From Bryobacteraceae bacterium (GTDB lineage: Bacteria > Acidobacteriota > Terriglobia > Bryobacterales > Bryobacteraceae), in the NCBI GenBank assembly GCA_041394945.1, contig JAWKHH010000001.1, positions 2,046,001-2,110,000 of the forward strand: 64,000 bases of DNA. Direction: 5' to 3'. The number at the start of each line of letters is the position of its first letter. The first letter of the stretch is position 1. A program made the position numbers and the translations under genes. Of the stretch, positions 17,022 through 26,338 are shown one piece after another. The notes under the pieces are model-generated. The model did no database searches. It worked only from the letters and a program-made list of their open reading frames with translations, and was not told where the DNA came from.

Positions 17022-18540
17022 GAGCAATCTCCGCGGCGTTCTTCACCTGGTATTCGACGCCAGCCTCGGTTTGTTTGAGGATCTTCGCGTTGGCGGCGGA
17101 GATCGGCGGCAGGAACGTCTGCGTGAGCGTCCCCATCCACACCATCAAGAGAATCAGCGGCGCGACGGCGACCAGTTCCCGCGCGTTGATCTCACCGATG
17201 TGGTGGCGGACCTCGTCGCTTGCCTCGCCGAGGAACGCGCGCTGGAACATCCACAGCATGTAGCAGGCCGAGAGGATCACGCCGAGCGCGGCGAACGCCA
17301 CCCAGGTTTTGCTCACGAGCGCCGCGCCTTGCAGCACCAGGAACTCGCCGACGAAGTTATTGAGCAGCGGGAGGCCAATGGAGGCCAGCGTCGTGATCAT
17401 GAAGATCGTGGTGAGCCAGGGCGCCACGCGCGCCACACCGCCGTAGGACGAGATCTCGAGCGAGTGGCTGCGCTCGTAGAGGTAGCCGACCAGCATGAAG
17501 AGCGCGCCGGTGGAGACACCGTGGTTGAGCATCTGGTAGACGGCGCCGTCGAGCCCCTGCTGGGTGAAGGAGAACGTTCCGAGAACAACGAAACCGAGGT
17601 GGCTCACCGACGAGTAGGCGACGAGCTTCTTCATGTTCGGCTGGACCATTGCGACGAGAGCGCCGACGATGATGCCGACGATGGCCAGCGCGACGATCCA
17701 GTTCGCGCAATGGTGCGCGGCGTTGCCGAAGAGCGGCAGGCAGAACCGGACGATTCCGTAGGTGCCCATCTTCAGCATCACCGAGGCCAGCATCACGGAC
17801 CCGGCCGTGGGCGCCTCCACGTGCGCGTCCGGCAGCCAGGTATGCAGCGGCCATAACGGCACCTTGATCGCGAAGGCCAGGAAGAACGCGAGGAACATCG
17901 GGAGCTGTTCGGCGTCGGTAAGGCGCACGCGGCCCTGTTCGAGAAGGCCTTGGATGACGGTGTAGTCGAAGGTTCCGGTCTTGGTGTAGAGGTAGATGAT
18001 CGCGGCCAGCATCAGCACGGAACCGACCATCGTGTAGAGGAAAAACTTGACGGTGGCGTAGATGCGGCGATCGTGTCCCCAGATGCCGATGAGGAAGTAC
18101 ATCGGGACGAGCGTGACTTCCCAGAAGACGTAGAACAGGAACAGATCCATCGACACGAACACGCCGATGACGCCGAACTCGAGCAGCAGCAGGAAGGCGT
18201 AGTATTCCTTGAGCCGATCCTGAATGTAGCGCCAGGAAATGAGGATGCACAGGGGCGTGAGCAGCGTGGAGAGGATCACCAGCCAGAGGCTCAAGCCGTC
18301 GAGCGCCACGTGATAGCGGATCGCGGGCGTATCGATCCAAGGCATGTTGGTTTCGAAATAAGTTCCGGCAGCGCCGCCGGCGAACGGGCTGACCAAGCCG
18401 AGGGAGAGCCCGAAGATCGCCACCGAGATGACGAGAGCGGCTTTCTTGATGAGCTCGCCCGACGCGCGGGGCAGCAGCAATATCGCAAGGAAGCCGACCA
18501 GCGGCAGGAAAAGGACCACATCGAGCAGCGTGCAGTTCAT
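17011..18540 (-). CDS. nuoM: NADH-quinone oxidoreductase subunit M
   Basis: 509 residues, antiporter-like proton-pumping subunit. Conserved features: FYVFWEVTLVPMYFLIG with the membrane glutamate, LPDAHVEAPTAGSV, and the MKKLVAYSSVSHLGFV helix. The ATG at 18540 overlaps the nuoL stop by four bases (ATGA), so it is translationally coupled. The longer open frame upstream is nuoL sequence read in another frame. Confidence 0.96.
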   Translation of the reverse strand: MNCTLLDVVLFLPLVGFLAILLLPRASGELIKKAALVISVAIFGLSLGLVSPFAGGAAGTYFETNMPWIDTPAIRYHVALDGLSLWLVILSTLLTPLCILISWRYIQDRLKEYYAFLLLLEFGVIGVFVSMDLFLFYVFWEVTLVPMYFLIGIWGHDRRIYATVKFFLYTMVGSVLMLAAIIYLYTKTGTFDYTVIQGLLEQGRVRLTDAEQLPMFLAFFLAFAIKVPLWPLHTWLPDAHVEAPTAGSVMLASVMLKMGTYGIVRFCLPLFGNAAHHCANWIVALAIVGIIVGALVAMVQPNMKKLVAYSSVSHLGFVVLGTFSFTQQGLDGAVYQMLNHGVSTGALFMLVGYLYERSHSLEISSYGGVARVAPWLTTIFMITTLASIGLPLLNNFVGEFLVLQGAALVSKTWVAFAALGVILSACYMLWMFQRAFLGEASDEVRHHIGEINARELVAVAPLILLMVWMGTLTQTFLPPISAANAKILKQTEAGVEYQVKNAAEIAHAR

Positions 18541-20396
18541 CGGACCGAGCCTCCCGCGATGCCGATCAGCAACACAGCCAGCACCGTACCGAACACCACC
18601 CACGCGGCATAGGATCGAATGTTGCCCGATTGGATTCGGCGTAAACCCCCGCCGATGGTGCGCGCGAGCCACCCGGCTCCGTTCACCGCGCCGTCAATGA
18701 ACCCGGCATCGAGCCCACGCCAGAGGAGCGAGCGGGATCCGGCGATGGCCGGGCTGATCACCATCGTGTCGTAGATCTCATCGACGAAGTACTTGTTGTA
18801 GACCAGCCGGTAGAAGCCGCCGAGTGCGTTGGCAATGTTACCCGGCATCTCAGGACTCACGATGTACATCACGTAGGCAACCGCGATGCCCAGCAGACCG
18901 GCCCCGGTGCCGATGATCTCGAGCATCATGTCGTGTCCGCCATGTTCGGCCGCGCCGAGCACCGGTTCGAGGAAGTGCGGGACGTTGAACGCCGCGCCGC
19001 CGATCAACGACAACACCGCAAGCACCGCCAGCGGAGCCCACATCGATACCGGCGACTCATGCGGTTCGCCGTGACCACGGAACTCGCCGAAGAACGTCAT
19101 GAACATCGAGCGCGAAACGTAGAACGCGGTGACGGCCGCGGTGGCGACGCCGATCCAGTACATCCAGGGCGCGTGGTGATGCACCGCGCCAAGAATCGCT
19201 TCCTTGCTATACCAGCCGGAGAGGAACGGGAATCCGGAAATCGCGAGCCAAGCCGCGCAGAGCGTGTAGAACGTGATGGGAATGTGCTTGCGCAGGCCGC
19301 CCATATGGCGCATGTCCTGTTCGTGGTGCATGGCGTGGATGACGCTGCCGGCGCCGAGGAAGAGCAAGGCTTTGAAGAAGGCGTGCGTGACCACGTGCCA
19401 CATCCCCGCGCCGTATGCGCCGGCGCCGAGCGCCATGAACATGTAGCCGAGCTGGGAAACGGTGGAGTAGGCGAAAACCTTCTTGATATCGAACTGGGTG
19501 ACGCCGATGGTGGCGGCGAGGACAGCCGTGATGAGCCCGACGACGCCGACCACGTCGCGCGCGATGGGCGAGAGGTCAAACAGGACGAAGGAGCGGGTGA
19601 CCATGTAAACGCCGGCGGTGACCATCGTGGCTGCGTGGATGAGCGCGGAGACCGGCGTGGGGCCTTCCATTGCATCCGGCAGCCAGACGTACAGCGGGAC
19701 CTGCGCGGATTTGCCGGCTGCCCCCACCATGAGCAGCAGGCAGATGAGAGCGATGGGGCCGGCGACGGTTTCCACCGGCAGGGCCTTCGCCTGGGTGAAG
19801 ACCTCCTGGAAGGTGAGGCTCTTGAACTGCACCACGATGAAGAAAATCGCGAGGGAGAAGCCGAAGTCGCCGATGCGGTTCACGATGAACGCCTTGTTCC
19901 CGGCGGTGGTGGCGCTGAGCTTCAGATAGTAGAACCCGATGAGGAGGTAGCTGCACAATCCGACGCCTTCCCAGCCGACAAACAGCAGCAGGAAGTTGTT
20001 CGCCAGCACCAGCATGAGCATGAAGAACATGAAGAGGTTCAGGTAAGCGAAGAACCTCCAGTAGCCATCCTCTTCGGCCATGTAGCCGGTGGCGTAGATG
20101 TGGATGAGCGATCCGATGCCGGTGACCACGAGGAGCATTACGGCGGTGAGGCGATCGACGGCGAACTCAAACGGGATGTTGACGAAGCCGCTCTGGATCC
20201 AGGTGAAGCAGGTTTCGATGTGAACCTCTTCAAGCGGCATCAGCGCGTTGAGCGTCTTGAGCACCCAGAGGAACGACAGGATCACGCTACCGCAGGCGAC
20301 GATGCTGGTGAGCGGCTTGGAGAGCCGCCGGCCGAACAGGCCGTTGATCAGGAAGCCGAGCAGCGGGAGTGTAGGAATCAGCCAGAGTTGCTGCAT
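18537..20396 (-). CDS. nuoL: NADH-quinone oxidoreductase subunit L
   Basis: 619 residues, the largest antiporter-like subunit, with the long lateral helix expected at the C-terminal end (LARTIGGGLRRIQSGNIRSYA). Motifs: LLFVGWEGVGLCSYLLIGFYY, LPDAMEGPTPVSALIHAATMV and the DIKKVFAYSTVSQLGYMF helix. It starts four bases after nuoK. Confidence 0.97.
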   Translation of the reverse strand: MQQLWLIPTLPLLGFLINGLFGRRLSKPLTSIVACGSVILSFLWVLKTLNALMPLEEVHIETCFTWIQSGFVNIPFEFAVDRLTAVMLLVVTGIGSLIHIYATGYMAEEDGYWRFFAYLNLFMFFMLMLVLANNFLLLFVGWEGVGLCSYLLIGFYYLKLSATTAGNKAFIVNRIGDFGFSLAIFFIVVQFKSLTFQEVFTQAKALPVETVAGPIALICLLLMVGAAGKSAQVPLYVWLPDAMEGPTPVSALIHAATMVTAGVYMVTRSFVLFDLSPIARDVVGVVGLITAVLAATIGVTQFDIKKVFAYSTVSQLGYMFMALGAGAYGAGMWHVVTHAFFKALLFLGAGSVIHAMHHEQDMRHMGGLRKHIPITFYTLCAAWLAISGFPFLSGWYSKEAILGAVHHHAPWMYWIGVATAAVTAFYVSRSMFMTFFGEFRGHGEPHESPVSMWAPLAVLAVLSLIGGAAFNVPHFLEPVLGAAEHGGHDMMLEIIGTGAGLLGIAVAYVMYIVSPEMPGNIANALGGFYRLVYNKYFVDEIYDTMVISPAIAGSRSLLWRGLDAGFIDGAVNGAGWLARTIGGGLRRIQSGNIRSYAAWVVFGTVLAVLLIGIAGGSVR

Positions 20397-20400
20397 TGGA

Positions 20401-20724
20401 TTAGAGTTTCAGCGAGTCGACATCGTCGACCAGCAGGGTGGCGCGGTTCTTGAAGACGGTGAGAATGATCGCGAGGCCCACGGCGGCTTCAGCGGCAGCC
20501 ACCACCATCACGAAGAAGGTGAACAAGTGCCCGTCCACTTTACCGAGCTTGTAGGAGAAGGCGACGAAGGTGAGGTTCACGGCATTGAGCATCAGCTCGA
20601 TCGACATGAAGACCGTGACGAGGCTCTTGCGGTAGAGGAACCCGGCGATGCCGAGCGCGAACAACACCGCGCTCAGAGTGAGGTACGCCGTCAGCGGAAC
20701 GCCTTGGTTGACGATCGGAGGCAT
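20401..20724 (-). CDS. nuoK: NADH-quinone oxidoreductase subunit K
   Basis: 107 residues with three membrane helices, the usual NuoK size. SIELMLNAVNLTFVA carries the conserved glutamate of helix 2 and AAEAAVGLAI the one of helix 3. It begins three bases after the nuoJ stop. Confidence 0.96.
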   Translation of the reverse strand: MPPIVNQGVPLTAYLTLSAVLFALGIAGFLYRKSLVTVFMSIELMLNAVNLTFVAFSYKLGKVDGHLFTFFVMVVAAAEAAVGLAIILTVFKNRATLLVDDVDSLKL

Positions 20725-20727
20725 CGG

Positions 20728-21234
20728 TCAGTCCATCTCCTTTCGCGCCAGAACCACCGCGCCGAGAATCGCGATCAACACGAGAACCGAAGTGACTTCG
20801 AAGGGCAGCAGGTAGGTGGTGAACAGCGCCCGGCCAACGTCCTGGGCCGATCCCGGAACCTGTCCGCCGAACTTGACCATCGTGTCGTTGGGAGGCACGG
20901 TCAGGTGGATGAGGAAGCTGATGACGCCGAGGAAAACCACGAGCAGCGGGATCCCGATCACCTTGGCGAGCAGGCTGGCGCGGGCGGGCCTGGGCTCCAC
21001 GCCGGCGTTCAGCAGCATGATCACGAAGAGGAAGAGCACCATGATGGCGCCGGCGTAGACGATCAACTGGGCCGCGGCGATGAACTGCGCGCCGAGGAGC
21101 AGGTAGAGGATCGCGAGCGACCCCATCACACCCACCAGCGAAAGCGCGCTCGAGATCGGGTGCCGCTGCGTCACCATGATGATGGCGCACACCACCGCGA
21201 TCGTTGCAAACAAACCGAACAGTAACGCGTCCAT
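20728..21234 (-). CDS. nuoJ: NADH-quinone oxidoreductase subunit J
   Basis: 168 residues, five predicted membrane helices. The conserved third helix with its pi-bulge region is visible as QLIVYAGAIMVLFLFVIML. It begins eight bases after the nuoH stop; in most bacterial operons nuoI would sit at this junction and is absent here. Confidence 0.96.
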   Translation of the reverse strand: MDALLFGLFATIAVVCAIIMVTQRHPISSALSLVGVMGSLAILYLLLGAQFIAAAQLIVYAGAIMVLFLFVIMLLNAGVEPRPARASLLAKVIGIPLLVVFLGVISFLIHLTVPPNDTMVKFGGQVPGSAQDVGRALFTTYLLPFEVTSVLVLIAILGAVVLARKEMD

Positions 21235-21242
21235 GAGAATAT

Positions 21243-22433
21243 CTACGAGAACATGGCCACCAGCAGGCCGATGGCGAACAGGTTGACGATGGAGACCGGG
21301 AACATCCAGCCCCAGGCGAAGTGCATCAATTGGTCATAGCGGAAACGCGGCAGCGTCGCGCGGACCCAGATGTAGAAGAACAGGAGGAAACCGGTCTTCG
21401 AGATGAACCAGAAGAGCGGAACCAGGATCGGCTGGAGCGGCGGAACCAGATGCACCAGGCCGACCAGCACGAGCACCGCGCCGCCGAGCTTCAACCACAG
21501 CCGGTCCCGGGCGCGGCCCGGACCAACGCCATGAAAGATCGCCATGGCGCCGAGGAAGGCGAAGGCGAGAAACGGGATGAAGTTCGACCCGAATTCGGCG
21601 GGAAAGGGCGGCAGCCAGCCGCCGAGGAACAGGTGGGTGGCGAGCGCGCAGATGTTCACCATGTTCGCGTATTCGGCCATGAAGAACGCGGCGAACTTCA
21701 TGGACGAGTACTCCGTGTGAAACCCGGCGACGAGTTCGTTCTCGGCTTCCGGGAGGTCGAACGGAATGCGGTTGGTCTCGGCGAACGCGCAGATCATGAA
21801 AAGGATGAAGGCGATGAACGGCAGCCCTCCCATCTGGAAGATGCCCCACTTCGCCAGGAATCCGAAATAGTAGCCTTGCTGCGCCTCGACGGCGGTGCGC
21901 AGGCTGAGCGTATTGTAGATGAGCAGCGGAGCGGCGATGGCGAGCGCGAGGGGCAATTCGTAGCTGATCATCTGCGCCGAGGCGCGCAGACCGCCAAGAA
22001 GCGCGTATTTGTTGTTCGAAGACCAGCCGGCGAGCGCGATGCCGTAGACGCCCAGGCCGGACGCGGCCAGGAGCACCAGCACGCTGATGTTCAGGTCGGT
22101 AAGTTCCATGCGCGTCCGGACGCCGAACACTTCGATTTCCGGACCGAACGGGATCACCGCGATGCCCACCAGCGCAGTCGCCACCGATAACACCGGCGCG
22201 AGCAGGTAGAAGAACTTATTCACGTGGGAAGGCATCATGTCTTCCTTGGTGATCAGCTTGACCGTATCCACCAGCGGCTGCCAGAAACCGAACGGACCCA
22301 CGCGATTCGGACCCACGCGCACTTGCACGTGCGCGATCACCTTGCGCTCCACCAACTGAATGTAGGCGAGCGCCGTCAGGAAGACGAAAGCAACCAGCCC
22401 CGTCTTGATGAGACTCAGCAGATAGAAATTCAT
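21243..22433 (-). CDS. nuoH: NADH-quinone oxidoreductase subunit H
   Basis: 396 residues, the membrane subunit that forms part of the quinone cavity. Landmarks are ERKVIAHVQVRVGPNRVGPFG near the N-terminus, AETNRIPFDLPEAENELVAGFHTEYSS-type loop (seen as AETNRIPFDLPEAE and GFHTEYSSMKF), and RYDQLMHFAWGWMFP at the C-terminus. The ATG overlaps the nuoG stop by four bases. Confidence 0.97.
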   Translation of the reverse strand: MNFYLLSLIKTGLVAFVFLTALAYIQLVERKVIAHVQVRVGPNRVGPFGFWQPLVDTVKLITKEDMMPSHVNKFFYLLAPVLSVATALVGIAVIPFGPEIEVFGVRTRMELTDLNISVLVLLAASGLGVYGIALAGWSSNNKYALLGGLRASAQMISYELPLALAIAAPLLIYNTLSLRTAVEAQQGYYFGFLAKWGIFQMGGLPFIAFILFMICAFAETNRIPFDLPEAENELVAGFHTEYSSMKFAAFFMAEYANMVNICALATHLFLGGWLPPFPAEFGSNFIPFLAFAFLGAMAIFHGVGPGRARDRLWLKLGGAVLVLVGLVHLVPPLQPILVPLFWFISKTGFLLFFYIWVRATLPRFRYDQLMHFAWGWMFPVSIVNLFAIGLLVAMFS

Positions 22434-24511
22434 TTGCTTTGGTAGAGCGCGCCGGGCGCCTCCATCACCGAGGCGAGCGACTTCGAATATCGCCCGAGCG
22501 CTCCCGATGTGAATAGTGTTTCGCCGAAGGAACGGATCAACTCGGGCCGCTGCTCAACCTCCACGCGGCCATTGACCGGCGCGGTGGCGGCGGCTCCTCC
22601 CGTTGCGATGACAGGCAAAGGAACATTATAACCACGCACCTTGGCGCGGATCTCTTCAAAAATCTTCTCCGGATTGGCCTGACCCATGGAGAGCCCCATG
22701 GCGCGCGCGACGAGCGCGAAAATGTCGAGGTCCGGCTTGGCGCCCATGACGGCGGCGGCCTTGTGGAGGCGCTGAATTTCGCCCGTGCCGTTGGTGACCG
22801 TGCCGTGCTTCTCGTAGAGAGAAGCTCCGGGCAGCACCACGTCGGCGCGCTTGGCGGACTCGGTGAGGAACATGTCCTGCACCACGACGAACGCACCGGG
22901 CGCGATGGCCGCGGGGCCTACCGGATCGCTCCCGACGATCCACAAACCGGCGAGATCGGGTGCGGCCAGAATCCGGTCAGTCGCAAGTCCCTTGGCGGCG
23001 GCGGGTTCGTAGCCGGGACCAAGCTCAGGGTGAACGCCCATGTCCATGGCGCCGCGGGAATTCGCGTAGTCGACCAGGCAGGTGTATTTCACCGGGATGC
23101 CGAGCGATCCGCCGAACTCAATCAGCCGCTTTACGTCGCCGCCCTTGATGGCGTCGCCGAACAGGACCACCAGCCCCTTCCGCGACTTCAATGCGTCGGT
23201 GAGTTCGTGAATCCGCGGCCAGGGATCGCCGTTGCCGTAGCGGTGCGCCGCAGCCGCGATGTCGTCCTCGCGAACGGGACCCGGAGTCACCGTATAGACG
23301 GCGGCCTTGTGATGACGCCAGTTGGCGCGCGTCTGCCAGGCGAGGAAGGGATGCTGCTGCGAGAGATCGGCTCCGATGATCAGCACGGCGTCGGATTCGT
23401 AGACGTCCTGCGCCGTGGCGAGTCCGGACTCGTTGCCGCTCAAGGCGTCGAGCAGAGCGGCGACGTCGCCGGTGCGTTCATGGTCGATATTCGCGGTGCC
23501 CAGCCCCTCGCGCGCCAGCTTCTGCAGGAAGTAGTTCTCTTCGTTGGTGAGGCGGTTGGAGCCGATCACGCCGAACGTGCCGCCGGCGTTTTTGATCTCC
23601 TTGAACTTTTCGGAGACCTTCTTGACCGCCTCCGACCATGACGTTTCGACGAGCGTCCCGTTCTTGCGCACCAGCGGCGCTTGCAGCCGCTCGGGGTGGG
23701 AGATGAAGTCGAACGCGAAGCGTCCCTTGCCGCAAAGGAAGTCGCCGTTGATTCCGGACTGATCGCGGTTGTTGCCGCGCAGGATCTCGCCGTTGCGAAC
23801 GCTGAGCGTGGTCTTGCAGCCGTCGGCGCAGTGGGTGCAGACGGTGCCGACGTGCTCCATCTCCCACGGCCGCGATTGATACCGGTAGGCGCCACTGGTG
23901 AGCGCGCCCACCGGGCAGATATCGATACAGGCGCCGCATTCGTCGCAGCTCAGGTGATCGCCGAAGTTGGGGACGATCTCCGAGTAGGCGCCGCGGTTGG
24001 TGACGCCGAGCGCGTGGACGCCCAATCCTTCGCCGCAAACACGGACGCAGCGGTAACACAGGATGCAGCGCGGGGCGTCGTAGAAGACGACCGGGGACCA
24101 CTGCTTCTCGTCGACGTGGTGCTTGATTTCGGTATACCGGCTTTCGCCCGCGCCGTATCGGAACACCATGTCCTGCAGTTCACACTCGCCGCCCTTGTCG
24201 CACACGGGACAATCGAGCGGGTGGTTTGTGAGCAGGAACTCGAGCATCTGCTTGCGGGCGCCGGCCACCTGGGGAGTGTCGGTGCGCACCACCATGCCTT
24301 CGGCCACGGTGAGCGTGCAACTCGCCTGGAGCTTGGGCATCTTTTCGACTTCCACCAGGCACATGCGGCAGGCCGCCTGCAGCGACAAGCCTTCGTAATA
24401 GCAGAACGAGGGAATGTTGATCCCGGCGCGCTTGGCCGCGTCGATGACGAGCGTGCCCGGCGGGGCCTGAAGGGAGTGCCCGTCGATGGTGAATGTTACC
24501 GGATCAGCCAT
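22430..24511 (-). CDS. nuoG: NADH-quinone oxidoreductase subunit G
   Basis: 693 residues, the iron-sulfur subunit of the NADH-oxidising arm. An N-terminal [2Fe-2S] ferredoxin domain (cysteines in IPSFCYYEG, AACRMCLVE and later ASC) is followed by the NuoG-type CPVCDKGGECELQD, the CILCYRCVRVC and CDECGACIDICP clusters, and a molybdopterin-oxidoreductase-like body starting with CTHCADGCK. It is shorter than the E. coli protein at the C-terminus. Starts 21 bp after nuoF. Confidence 0.95.
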   Translation of the reverse strand: MADPVTFTIDGHSLQAPPGTLVIDAAKRAGINIPSFCYYEGLSLQAACRMCLVEVEKMPKLQASCTLTVAEGMVVRTDTPQVAGARKQMLEFLLTNHPLDCPVCDKGGECELQDMVFRYGAGESRYTEIKHHVDEKQWSPVVFYDAPRCILCYRCVRVCGEGLGVHALGVTNRGAYSEIVPNFGDHLSCDECGACIDICPVGALTSGAYRYQSRPWEMEHVGTVCTHCADGCKTTLSVRNGEILRGNNRDQSGINGDFLCGKGRFAFDFISHPERLQAPLVRKNGTLVETSWSEAVKKVSEKFKEIKNAGGTFGVIGSNRLTNEENYFLQKLAREGLGTANIDHERTGDVAALLDALSGNESGLATAQDVYESDAVLIIGADLSQQHPFLAWQTRANWRHHKAAVYTVTPGPVREDDIAAAAHRYGNGDPWPRIHELTDALKSRKGLVVLFGDAIKGGDVKRLIEFGGSLGIPVKYTCLVDYANSRGAMDMGVHPELGPGYEPAAAKGLATDRILAAPDLAGLWIVGSDPVGPAAIAPGAFVVVQDMFLTESAKRADVVLPGASLYEKHGTVTNGTGEIQRLHKAAAVMGAKPDLDIFALVARAMGLSMGQANPEKIFEEIRAKVRGYNVPLPVIATGGAAATAPVNGRVEVEQRPELIRSFGETLFTSGALGRYSKSLASVMEAPGALYQSK

Positions 24512-24532
24512 GAATGTCTTTCGGAGCTCCTG

Positions 24533-25855
24533 CTATGCGATGGTCACCAGCCCGGCGCCGGCCATCGAAACGCTCGATGAGGCGATCTTGGCCTCGAACT
24601 CGTGGCGGAACTTCTTCACGATGGAGATGGTGGGCAGCGCGGCCGCGTCGCCGAGCGCGCAGAACGTGCGCCCCAGCATGTTTTCCGCAAGCTCGCCCAC
24701 CATGTCGATGTCGTGCGCGTTCGCATCGCCCGCGTCCAGGCGGGTGAGCAGTTTCTTCAACCACAGCGTGCCCTCGCGGCACGGGATGCACCAGCCGCAG
24801 CTCTCGTGCTGGTAAAAACGCATGATGCGGAGCGCGGCGCGGACCATGTCGGTGGTCTCGTCCATCACCACGACGCCACCGGAGCCGAGCATGCTCTTGA
24901 GCTTGGCCATGCAGTCGTAGTCCATGGTCGCGTCCCAGGCCTCTTCGGCCGTCAGCACCGGGCAGGACGATCCGCCGGGAATGAACGCCTTCAACTTGTT
25001 GCCGTTGCGGATGCCGCCGCCGACGCTTTCGAGCATCTTGCGAACCGGAAAGCCGAGCGTCAACTCGTACACGCCGGGGCGATTCACGTGTCCGGTGAGA
25101 CAGGTGAGCTTCGTGCCGCCAGCCTTGGCGACGCCCAGCGCCGCGTAAGCCGCGCCGCCCATCTCGAGGATGTCGGGTACGGCGGAGTAGCTTTCCACGT
25201 TGTTCAGAATCGTCGGGCACTGGAACGCGCCGGACGTAGCCGGAAACGGCGGCTTAATGCGCGGGTTGCCGCGCTTGCCTTCGAGCGATTCGAGCAGCGC
25301 CGATTCCTCGCCGCACTCGTACGCGCCGGCGCCGGATTGCGTCGAGAGATCGAAGTCGATGCCGGCGCCCTGGATGTTTGAACCGAGCCAGCCCTTGGCG
25401 TAGGCTTCGGCGAGCGCCTCGTCCACCAGGTCGATGAGGTAGCGGTATTCGCCGCGGACGTAAATCCAGCCGCGTTTGGCGCCGATGACGCGGGCGGCGA
25501 TCAGGCAGCCTTCGATCAGCCGGTGCGGATCGTACTGCAGAATCACGCGATCCTTGCAGGTGCCCGGTTCGGACTCGTCGGCGTTCACCACGATGTAGCG
25601 GGGCTTGTCGCCGGAACGCGGCACGAAGCTCCACTTCATCCCCACCGGGAAGCCGGCGCCGCCGCGACCGCGGAGGTTGGACGCCTTCAACTCGTCGATG
25701 ATCTGCTCGGGCGTCATGTCGACGGCCTTGCGGAACATCTGGTAGCCGCCGTTCGAAAGGAATGTATCGATGGACCGGGAATTGGGCAGCCGGAAGCGCT
25801 TGCTCAGCAGGATGGTCTCATCCGGGTGCGGATCTGGGTGGAGCAGCGGTTCCAT
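24533..25855 (-). CDS. nuoF: NADH-quinone oxidoreductase subunit F
   Basis: 440 residues, the FMN- and NADH-binding subunit. The FMN/NADH site glycine motif is LRGRGGAGFPVG (about 61-72), AYECGEESALLESLEG follows, and the [4Fe-4S] cysteines are in ESCGWCIPCREGT and FCALGD. The ATG directly follows the nuoE stop codon. A roughly 20-residue Ala/Val-rich tail after KFRHEFEAKI is longer than usual. Confidence 0.96.
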   Translation of the reverse strand: MEPLLHPDPHPDETILLSKRFRLPNSRSIDTFLSNGGYQMFRKAVDMTPEQIIDELKASNLRGRGGAGFPVGMKWSFVPRSGDKPRYIVVNADESEPGTCKDRVILQYDPHRLIEGCLIAARVIGAKRGWIYVRGEYRYLIDLVDEALAEAYAKGWLGSNIQGAGIDFDLSTQSGAGAYECGEESALLESLEGKRGNPRIKPPFPATSGAFQCPTILNNVESYSAVPDILEMGGAAYAALGVAKAGGTKLTCLTGHVNRPGVYELTLGFPVRKMLESVGGGIRNGNKLKAFIPGGSSCPVLTAEEAWDATMDYDCMAKLKSMLGSGGVVVMDETTDMVRAALRIMRFYQHESCGWCIPCREGTLWLKKLLTRLDAGDANAHDIDMVGELAENMLGRTFCALGDAAALPTISIVKKFRHEFEAKIASSSVSMAGAGLVTIA

Positions 25856-26338
25856 TTACTGTTTCTTTCTCAGCCCGTCGATGATCTGGTCCAGTTGCTC
25901 GACGGTCACGTTGTGGTGGAAATCGTAGTTAGTCTGGATCGCCGGCGCCCACGAGCAGGCGCCGATGCACTCCACTTCCTCAAGCGAGATGGAGCCATCC
26001 TCGTTCACCTGGTTGTGCCCGATGCCGAGTTTCTCGCAGGCGTGATTCCAGAGCTCTTCGCCGCCGTTGAGCATGCAACTGATGTTGGTGCAGATCTGCA
26101 GGTGAGTCTTGCCCATCGGCTTGGCGCGCAGCATCGTATAGAAGCCGACCACTTCGTCGACCTCGAGCGTCGAGACGCCGCAGCGCCGCGCCACTTCCTC
26201 GGCCAATTCGCGCGTCACCACCCCGGTCTCGTCCTGGCAGTACATCAGCATCGGGATGAGCGCGCCCTTCAACCGGCCGGGCGGATAGTTTTGCACGAGC
26301 CTGGCGAGCCGCGCTTCGAGTGCGGGGGAAAAAGTCAT
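25856..26338 (-). CDS. nuoE: NADH-quinone oxidoreductase subunit E
   Basis: 160 residues, thioredoxin-like [2Fe-2S] subunit. Cluster ligands are in ICTNISCML and CIGACSWAP. The ATG at 26338 overlaps the nuoD stop by four bases (ATGA); the longer upstream frame is nuoD read out of frame. Confidence 0.96.
   Translation of the reverse strand: MTFSPALEARLARLVQNYPPGRLKGALIPMLMYCQDETGVVTRELAEEVARRCGVSTLEVDEVVGFYTMLRAKPMGKTHLQICTNISCMLNGGEELWNHACEKLGIGHNQVNEDGSISLEEVECIGACSWAPAIQTNYDFHHNVTVEQLDQIIDGLRKKQ

Noticed and set aside
21235..21242. Hidden nuoI between nuoH and nuoJ
   Set aside because: Only eight bases separate the genes and no double CxxCxxCxxxCP frame is present on either strand.
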